A DNA stretch of 10,650 bases, taken from contig ONMG01000307.1 in assembly GCA_900318855.1 (NCBI GenBank), positions 1-10,650 of the forward strand. The letters run 5' to 3'. Numbering within the stretch: position 1 is the stretch's first letter; each line of letters starts with the position of its first letter. The stretch comes from an uncultured Prevotella sp. GTDB lineage: Bacteria; Bacteroidota; Bacteroidia; Bacteroidales; Bacteroidaceae. The notes beneath the pieces are model-generated. The model saw only the letters and a program-made list of their open reading frames with translations. It was not told where the DNA came from and ran no database searches. Both the position numbers and the translations under genes were made by a program. Of this stretch, positions 6,404 to 10,650 are shown in pieces.

Positions 6404-8002
6404 ATGAATATCACATCCACTGCCAAGAAGGTCGCGGCCTTCTTGCCCCTGTTAGTATTTGTATTCCTGCCTTTGTGCACCAGCGCACAGCTCAGAATCA
6501 ATTTCGGTAAGGACTCGCCTTTGCGCAAGCTGCAGATAGCCGAATTGCAGATAGCCAATCTCTATGTCGACAGCATTGATGAGCATAAGCTTGTGGATGA
6601 TGCCATCCGGGGTATGCTTGAAAAGCTTGACCCTCACTCTGTTTATACCACGGCCAAGCAGACGAAATCGTTCAATGAGCCGCTCGAAGGCAGCTTTGAT
6701 GGCATTGGAGTGCAGTTCAATCTCGTGCAGGACACGCTGCTGGTCATCCAGCCTGTGCCCAACGGCCCCTCGGAGCGTGTGGGAATCCTGGCCGGTGACC
6801 GCATTGTGGCTGTCAACGATACCGCCATTGCCGGTGTGAAAATGAGCAGGGAGGAGATAATGCGGCGACTGAGAGGACCAAGAGGTACGAAGGTGGAACT
6901 GCAAGTGGTCAGGCGAGGCATCAACGACAAACTGCGCTTCACCGTCAAGAGAGCCAAGATACCCTTGAAGACCATCGATGCTTCCTACATCATCCGGCCT
7001 CACGTGGGCTACATCCGTATCAGCAGCTTTGGAGCCAACACCTATAAGGAGTTTATGACTTGTGTCGACTCGCTGAGGGCCAAAGGAATGAGGAATCTCA
7101 TACTTGACCTGCAGGAGAATGGGGGAGGATTCCTCCAAAGTGCTGTGCAGGTGGCCAACGAATTCTTGCAGAAAGGCGACCTTGTGGTCTACATGCAGGG
7201 ACGGCGTGTGGGACGCCAGGAGTATTTAGCCGATGGAAAGGGCAAATTGCAGACTGGCAAGGTGCTCGTACTCGTCAACGAGTATACCGCCTCTGCTGCC
7301 GAGATTGTCACTGGAGCCCTTCAGGATCAGGACCGTGGCATGGTGGTCGGACGGCGTACCTTCGGCAAGGGTCTCGTTCAGCGTCCTGTCCCCTTCGAGG
7401 ATGGATCCATGATACGGCTCACCATAGCCCACTACTACACACCGTCGGGACGCTGCATTCAGAAGCCGTATGAGAAGGGCGACCTTCGCGACTATGCTGA
7501 GGATATCGAAAAGCGGTTCAAGCATGGCGAGCTGTATAGTGCCGACAGCATTCATTTTGTCGATTCGTTGAAGTTCTCCACGCTGCGCAAGCACCGCACG
7601 GTGTATGGCGGGGGTGGAGTCATGCCCGACTATTTCGTTCCCCTCGACACCACACTCTATCCTCCGACATACCGTCAGTTGGCGGCCAAGAGCATCATTA
7701 TCAACGCTAACCTGCACTATGTGGATGTCCACCGTAATGAGCTCCGCCAGAAGTATCCCACCTTCGAGGCTTTCAAGCAGAATTTCACGGTGCCCCAGGA
7801 ACTGATAGATGAGGTGATGGCGAAAGGTGACAAAGAGAAGATAAAGCCTAAGGACGACAAGGAGCTTGAGCGCACGCTTCAGGTGCTGAAGCTCCAGATG
7901 AAGGCGCTCATAGCGCGCGACCTATGGGATATGAGCGAGTATTTTGAGATTATGAATGAGATGAATCCAGTGGTGAAGAGGGCACTTGAGGTGTTGCATT
8001 GA
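6404..8002 (+). CDS. Exported carboxyl-terminal processing protease, PDZ + S41
   Basis: A 532-aa periplasmic serine protease of the C-terminal processing (Ctp/Prc, S41) family; these usually trim or degrade envelope proteins from their C-termini. The signal peptide is about residues 1-28 with a TSA|Q site. Cys25 sits in LPLC, which is a poor lipobox, so lipoprotein processing is unlikely. An N-terminal helical segment (GMLEKLDPHSVY, 70-81) leads to a PDZ domain, about 95-185, with GIGVQF, GDRIVAVN and LRGPRGTKVEL. The S41 core has VGYIRISSF (201-209), LILDLQENGGGF (232-243), the nucleophile Ser297 in YTASAAEI and the general base Lys322 in TFGKGLVQ. After YTPSGRCIQKPYE, a C-terminal extension of about 175 residues ends in a helical, charged region. 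It is the last gene before the terminator. Confidence 0.93.
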   Translation: MNITSTAKKVAAFLPLLVFVFLPLCTSAQLRINFGKDSPLRKLQIAELQIANLYVDSIDEHKLVDDAIRGMLEKLDPHSVYTTAKQTKSFNEPLEGSFDGIGVQFNLVQDTLLVIQPVPNGPSERVGILAGDRIVAVNDTAIAGVKMSREEIMRRLRGPRGTKVELQVVRRGINDKLRFTVKRAKIPLKTIDASYIIRPHVGYIRISSFGANTYKEFMTCVDSLRAKGMRNLILDLQENGGGFLQSAVQVANEFLQKGDLVVYMQGRRVGRQEYLADGKGKLQTGKVLVLVNEYTASAAEIVTGALQDQDRGMVVGRRTFGKGLVQRPVPFEDGSMIRLTIAHYYTPSGRCIQKPYEKGDLRDYAEDIEKRFKHGELYSADSIHFVDSLKFSTLRKHRTVYGGGGVMPDYFVPLDTTLYPPTYRQLAAKSIIINANLHYVDVHRNELRQKYPTFEAFKQNFTVPQELIDEVMAKGDKEKIKPKDDKELERTLQVLKLQMKALIARDLWDMSEYFEIMNEMNPVVKRALEVLH

Positions 8003-8121
8003 CACTGGAAGAAGAAATCATAGAGGAAACTCATCTCTTTTCCTCTCTTCGTTATTGGGACACCCAAATCGAATATATTATCAGAGAGTTATAGAACTTT
8101 CTCAAAAAAGTGACGGAATCA

Positions 8122-8173
8122 AGAGGGCAGACCGGTGCTTAGAAATAGCATGGTCTGCCCTTTGATGTTTTTT
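8122..8173 (+). terminator. Strong intrinsic terminator between convergent genes
   Basis: A 10-bp perfect stem, AGGGCAGACC (8124-8133) with GGTCTGCCCT (8152-8161), is extended inside by TGCT (8136-8139) with AGCA (8147-8150) around a 7-nt loop. It is followed by TTTGATGTTTTTT to 8173. It ends the acetyltransferase-parE-protease transcript. The T-run overlaps the stop codon (8172-8174, complementary strand) of the convergent esterase. The same stem forms in the opposite transcript, but there the next long U-run is about 15 nt farther on, so termination in that direction is probably weaker. Confidence 0.85.
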
Positions 8174-8999
8174 AGAAGCTGGCCAACCACGCTTTCAGCT
8201 CAAGTTGCATCTCCAGCGTGTAGCGGAACCAGCGCTGCGAGCCGTAGCCGTGAGGTCCTTCGTTATAGACCATCATCGATGCCGGCACATGATTGCGCAG
8301 CAGAGCCGTGTAGTAGTTGATGCTGTTCATCGGTGGCACCAGCTGGTCATTCGACCCCACCGTGATGAAGGCTGGTGGAGTCTGCGGGGTCACCTGGAGG
8401 TCATTGCTGTAGAGGCGCTCCATACTGGCTGAGGCGTTCTTACCGAGCAGATTGTCGTGGGAGCCCATGTGGGTGTAACTCTTATCCATGGTGATGACGG
8501 GATAGAAGAGAATCTGGAAATTGGGCCTGACGTCGGCCTTGCTGTGCGTTGACAGAGTGGAGGCCAGGTGACCTCCGGCCGACGATCCCATGATGCCAAT
8601 GTCATTGGGGTTGATGTTCCATTCTTTCGCATGCCTGCGTATGATGCGCATGGCCTCTTCGGCATCGCCAATAGGCACTTCCTTCACACCGTGAGGCATA
8701 CGGTAGGTGAGCACGATGGCGGCAATGCCCTGATTGCGGAAGAAGTCTATCCAGTTGGTGCCTTCATTGTCCATGGCCAGACCACCATAGCCCCCGCCCG
8801 GACAGATGAGCACGGCACGGCCGTGGTTAGCCTTGTCGGCAGGCAGGTTGACGTTCATCTTGGCCACGTCGTCTTTCACCCCATTGCTTACCGGGGTGCC
8901 GTTGGGCCAGATGTTCACTTCAAAAGATTTCTGTGCATTCACGCTTAAAGGCAGAGCCATCAGTAAGATGGCAAGCCAGTTTCTTGTTTTCTTTATCAT
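8172..8999 (-). CDS. Exported alpha/beta hydrolase, probable carbohydrate esterase (paralog 2 of tandem pair)
   Basis: A 275-aa secreted serine hydrolase resembling the Bacteroidota esterases (BD-FAE-like / acetylxylan-esterase-like) that remove acetyl or feruloyl groups from plant polysaccharides. The signal peptide covers residues 1-22, with VNA|Q as the likely cleavage site. Oxyanion-hole loop: CPGGGY (66-71). Nucleophile elbow: GSSAGGH (138-144) with Ser140. The acid is probably Asp218 in GSNDQLVPP, and the catalytic His is His250 in GPHGYG. FQILFYPVIT and SHDNLLGK are shared with the neighbouring esterase. It lies downstream of that gene on the same strand. I see no TAnnTTTG promoter in the 77-bp gap, so it probably depends on the promoter at 9930-9938. 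Esterase activity is well supported by motifs; the substrate is inferred from family and is uncertain. Confidence 0.87.
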   Translation of the reverse strand: MIKKTRNWLAILLMALPLSVNAQKSFEVNIWPNGTPVSNGVKDDVAKMNVNLPADKANHGRAVLICPGGGYGGLAMDNEGTNWIDFFRNQGIAAIVLTYRMPHGVKEVPIGDAEEAMRIIRRHAKEWNINPNDIGIMGSSAGGHLASTLSTHSKADVRPNFQILFYPVITMDKSYTHMGSHDNLLGKNASASMERLYSNDLQVTPQTPPAFITVGSNDQLVPPMNSINYYTALLRNHVPASMMVYNEGPHGYGSQRWFRYTLEMQLELKAWLASF

Positions 9000-9035
9000 A
9001 GTATTGTGTTAAATATGTGCCTTTCTAAAGGTTCT

Positions 9036-9060
9036 GTATCCCCACTTCGGGTGGGGATAC
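9036..9060 (-). other. Perfect hairpin between the two esterase genes
   Basis: GTATCCCCAC (9036-9045) pairs exactly with GTGGGGATAC (9051-9060) around a 5-nt loop. In the esterase transcript it would be a 10-bp stem lying 16 nt past the first stop and 36 nt before the next start. No U-run follows on the - strand, so it is not a standard terminator. It could be a partial attenuator, a processing site, or a 3' stabiliser that gives the first cistron more mRNA than the second. Confidence 0.6.
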
Positions 9061-9076
9061 CTGCTGTTGCCCGAGC

Positions 9077-9901
9077 CTAAAAACTCTCGAGCCAGGCCTT
9101 GAGGTCGAGGAGCATTTCCACATGGTACTTGAACGAGGGCCTCATGCCCCAGCCGTGGCCGCCGCCGGGATAGATGTGGAGCGAAGCCGGAACGTCGTGG
9201 CGATAAAGCTCCATATAGTAATTGGCGCCGTTGGCGGGTTGCACCACGTCGTCGTCATCGCAGAGGGCGATGAAGGCCCTTGGCGTGGCGCGGCTCACCT
9301 GTTGGTCGTTGCTGTATTCGCGTTCCTCTTTCTTGTGGGCATCCTTGCCGAGTAGGTTGTCGTGTGAGCCTTGATGCGTGTAGCCTGGCATCATGGTGAT
9401 GACAGGGTAGAAGAGCACCTGAAAGTTGGGTTTTGCCTCCATTTTGCTGTGAGTGGCAATGGTAGAGGCCAGATGGCCGCCGGCCGAGAAACCCATGATG
9501 CCCACCTGGCGGCTGTCCACATGCCAGGCCGAGGCATTGCGGCGCACTAATCTCACTGCTTCTTCGGCATCGCTGATGGGAGCCATGGTTTGTCCGTGGG
9601 GCATGCGGTATTTGAGTACGATGGCGGCGATGCCTTGGTTGTTGAACCATGCGGCCCAGTCGGTTCCTTCCGCTTCCATCGAGAGAAATTGATAGGCGCC
9701 ACCCGGACAGATGACGATGGCACGGCCTGTCGCCTTCTTCTCGTTGGGCAGGAACACCTTTACTTTAGCCGTATCTTGAGTATCGCTGGTCGGGTAGGGG
9801 GCATTGCCATTCCATAGATTGAGTTCAAACGTCCGTTGTGCTGTCGCTATCAGGGGAAACATCAGGAGCGTTGCTGCCAGTAGTCTTGTAATCTTCTTCA
9901 T
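9077..9901 (-). CDS. Exported alpha/beta hydrolase, probable carbohydrate esterase (paralog 1 of tandem pair)
   Basis: A 274-aa secreted hydrolase clearly related to the next gene downstream on the - strand. By eye about half of the residues match, and they align from the signal peptide to the last residues (KAWLxSF in both). The signal peptide ends at ATA|Q (residues 19-22). Oxyanion loop: CPGGAY (65-70). Nucleophile: GFSAGGH (137-143) with Ser139. The acid is probably Asp217, in an unusual run of four Asp (DDDDVVQP, 215-222), and His249 lies in GGGHGWG. Compared with its paralog, the oxyanion loop has Ala for Gly and the elbow has Phe for Ser, so substrate preference may differ. It is the promoter-proximal gene of the pair, with a leader of about 20 nt. 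The substrate is not shown by the sequence. Confidence 0.87.
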   Translation of the reverse strand: MKKITRLLAATLLMFPLIATAQRTFELNLWNGNAPYPTSDTQDTAKVKVFLPNEKKATGRAIVICPGGAYQFLSMEAEGTDWAAWFNNQGIAAIVLKYRMPHGQTMAPISDAEEAVRLVRRNASAWHVDSRQVGIMGFSAGGHLASTIATHSKMEAKPNFQVLFYPVITMMPGYTHQGSHDNLLGKDAHKKEEREYSNDQQVSRATPRAFIALCDDDDVVQPANGANYYMELYRHDVPASLHIYPGGGHGWGMRPSFKYHVEMLLDLKAWLESF

Positions 9902-9916
9902 ACTATCTAAAGTTAT

Positions 9917-9949
9917 TTTGGTTTTGCTTGCAAAGGTAGCATATTTTTG
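9917..9949 (+). promoter_or_regulatory. Putative Bacteroidota-type promoter for the NUDIX gene
   Basis: TATTTTTG at 9942-9949 fits TAnnTTTG. TTTG at 9917-9920 lies 21 nt upstream, and a second TTTG at 9923-9926 lies 15 nt upstream. The expected start site near 9956 leaves about 50 nt of leader before the ATG at 10007. The element overlaps the - strand esterase promoter. Confidence 0.5.
9930..9938 (-). promoter_or_regulatory. Putative -7 element for the esterase pair
   Basis: Read on the - strand this is TACCTTTGC, an exact TAnnTTTG match. It would start transcription near 9924, about 22 nt before the ATG at 9901. No matching TTTG is seen at the usual -33 distance (about 9957-9962), so the promoter may be weak or need an activator. 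Confidence 0.5.
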
Positions 9950-10006
9950 TTATCATTGCACCTCAGAACGCGTATAAAAGATTTCTGTACAACATTAATT
10001 AAAACT

Positions 10007-10525
10007 ATGCATCCCTTAGACAAATTTGCGTGCTGCCCCGTATGTGGAGGCCGACACTTTGTGAATCACGACGAAAAAAGCCGCCGCTGTGCTGACTGTG
10101 GCTTCGTCTATTATCTGAATCCCAGTGCGGCCACAGTGGCCTTCATTACCGATGATAGGGGGAGGTTGCTCGTGGAGCGGCGCGGGCGGGAGCCTGCTAA
10201 GGGCACACTCGACTTGCCCGGTGGATTCGCAGATATTGGCGAGACACTTGAGGAGGCTGTGGCGCGCGAGGTGAAGGAGGAGACTGGACTGCACGTCACC
10301 ACCGTACAATATCTCTTCAGCTATCCCAATCATTACCTGTTCAGTGGCTTCAGTGTGCCCACACTCGACGCTTTCTTTCGCTGTGAGGTGCAGAATGTGA
10401 ACATGCTGAAAGCCGCTGATGATGCTGCCGACTGCTTCTTTCTGTCTTTGGATAGCCTGAGGATTGAAGATTTCGGGCTGGCTTCTATTCGGCATGGCTT
10501 GCAGAGGTTTCTTGAACGACGATGA
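10007..10525 (+). CDS. NUDIX hydrolase with N-terminal zinc ribbon
   Basis: A 172-aa cytosolic pyrophosphohydrolase that would cleave a nucleoside diphosphate linked to another moiety (substrate unknown; ADP-ribose or NADH-type dinucleotides are possible). Residues 10-13 (CPVC) and 28-31 (CADC) form a four-Cys zinc ribbon of the kind also seen in NudC-type enzymes. After NPSAATVAFI comes a complete Nudix box, Gly73 to Leu95. It reads G-x5-E-x7-REV-x-EE-x-G-L, with the metal-binding Glu88, Glu91 and Glu92 present. I do not see the SQPWPFPxS signature of true NADH pyrophosphatases, so NudC is not assigned. Start choice: the frame stays open upstream to a TTG at 9947, but that codon lies inside the promoter element. 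The ATG at 10007 begins just before the zinc ribbon. Confidence 0.9.
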   Translation: MHPLDKFACCPVCGGRHFVNHDEKSRRCADCGFVYYLNPSAATVAFITDDRGRLLVERRGREPAKGTLDLPGGFADIGETLEEAVAREVKEETGLHVTTVQYLFSYPNHYLFSGFSVPTLDAFFRCEVQNVNMLKAADDAADCFFLSLDSLRIEDFGLASIRHGLQRFLERR

Positions 10526-10650
10526 AACGGGCGCAGCGTTGAGCTGACCCAGAATCAGCCAATAAAGGGGATTGTGGTGCAGGAGAAAGAGTGCGTAGTT
10601 AGGAGATTATTGAACGCAGTGGGGCAGTCTGTGATTGGAGCTTCGAGGAA

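Noticed and set aside
6473..6487. Possible lipobox (LPLC) in the protease signal peptide
   Set aside because: Pro and Leu before the Cys do not fit the lipobox consensus, and a normal signal peptidase I site (TSA|Q) follows directly.
8022..8067. Two small hairpins after the protease stop: AGAGGAAA/TTTCCTCT (8022-8029 with 8039-8046) and TTGGG/CCCAA (8055-8059 with 8063-8067)
   Set aside because: The first is AT-containing with a 9-nt loop and the second is only 5 bp. Neither has a T-run, and a much stronger terminator follows at 8122-8173.
10526..10650. Open stretches in the final 125 bp: one + strand frame continuing past the NUDIX TGA, and - strand frames open from the window edge to about 10599 or 10555
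   Set aside because: None has a start or a recognisable motif, and the frames compete with each other. A - strand neighbour ending here is possible but cannot be decided from this window.

Overview
This window looks like chromosomal DNA from a Bacteroidota species, most likely a Prevotella-type member of the Prevotellaceae. Four things point there: the protein variants (YbeY with LCGINDK in the metal motif, ParE with ITEGDSASGS, a PG_1098-type methyltransferase), promoter elements that match the Bacteroidota TTTG / TAnnTTTG consensus, starts without clear Shine-Dalgarno sequences, and exported proteins whose predicted signal-peptide cleavage leaves Gln at the new N-terminus. Base composition appears a little above 50% G+C by eye (not computed). 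I see no phage, IS element, CRISPR array, tRNA or rRNA. Most of the window is conserved housekeeping DNA.

Region 1 (1-3153, + strand) is a tight gene run: the 3' end of ruvB, coaD, ybeY, an exported glycerophosphodiester phosphodiesterase, and a THUMP-like SAM methyltransferase. Gaps are 15-19 bp, and the last pair overlaps, so this is probably one transcription unit.

Region 2 (about 3161-8173, + strand) opens with a recognisable promoter. It holds a two-module GNAT-like acetyltransferase, parE (topoisomerase IV subunit B) and an exported PDZ/S41 processing protease, separated by 20-31 bp. It closes with a strong stem-loop terminator at 8122-8173, whose T-run overlaps the stop codon of the convergent gene.

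Region 3 (8172-9901, - strand) holds two related, exported alpha/beta hydrolases (probable carbohydrate esterases) in tandem. They are 77 bp apart, and the gap contains a perfect 10-bp hairpin. Their promoter at 9930-9938 lies back to back with the promoter of a + strand NUDIX hydrolase (10007-10525) that carries an N-terminal zinc ribbon. The two promoters overlap or abut within about 30 bp.

The last 125 bp (10526-10650) contain no gene I can support. Short open stretches on both strands could be the edge of a neighbour outside the window.

I did not find a convincing new multi-gene system. The best leads are the unassigned methyltransferase and acetyltransferase, the duplicated esterases with their intercistronic hairpin, and the compact divergent promoter.
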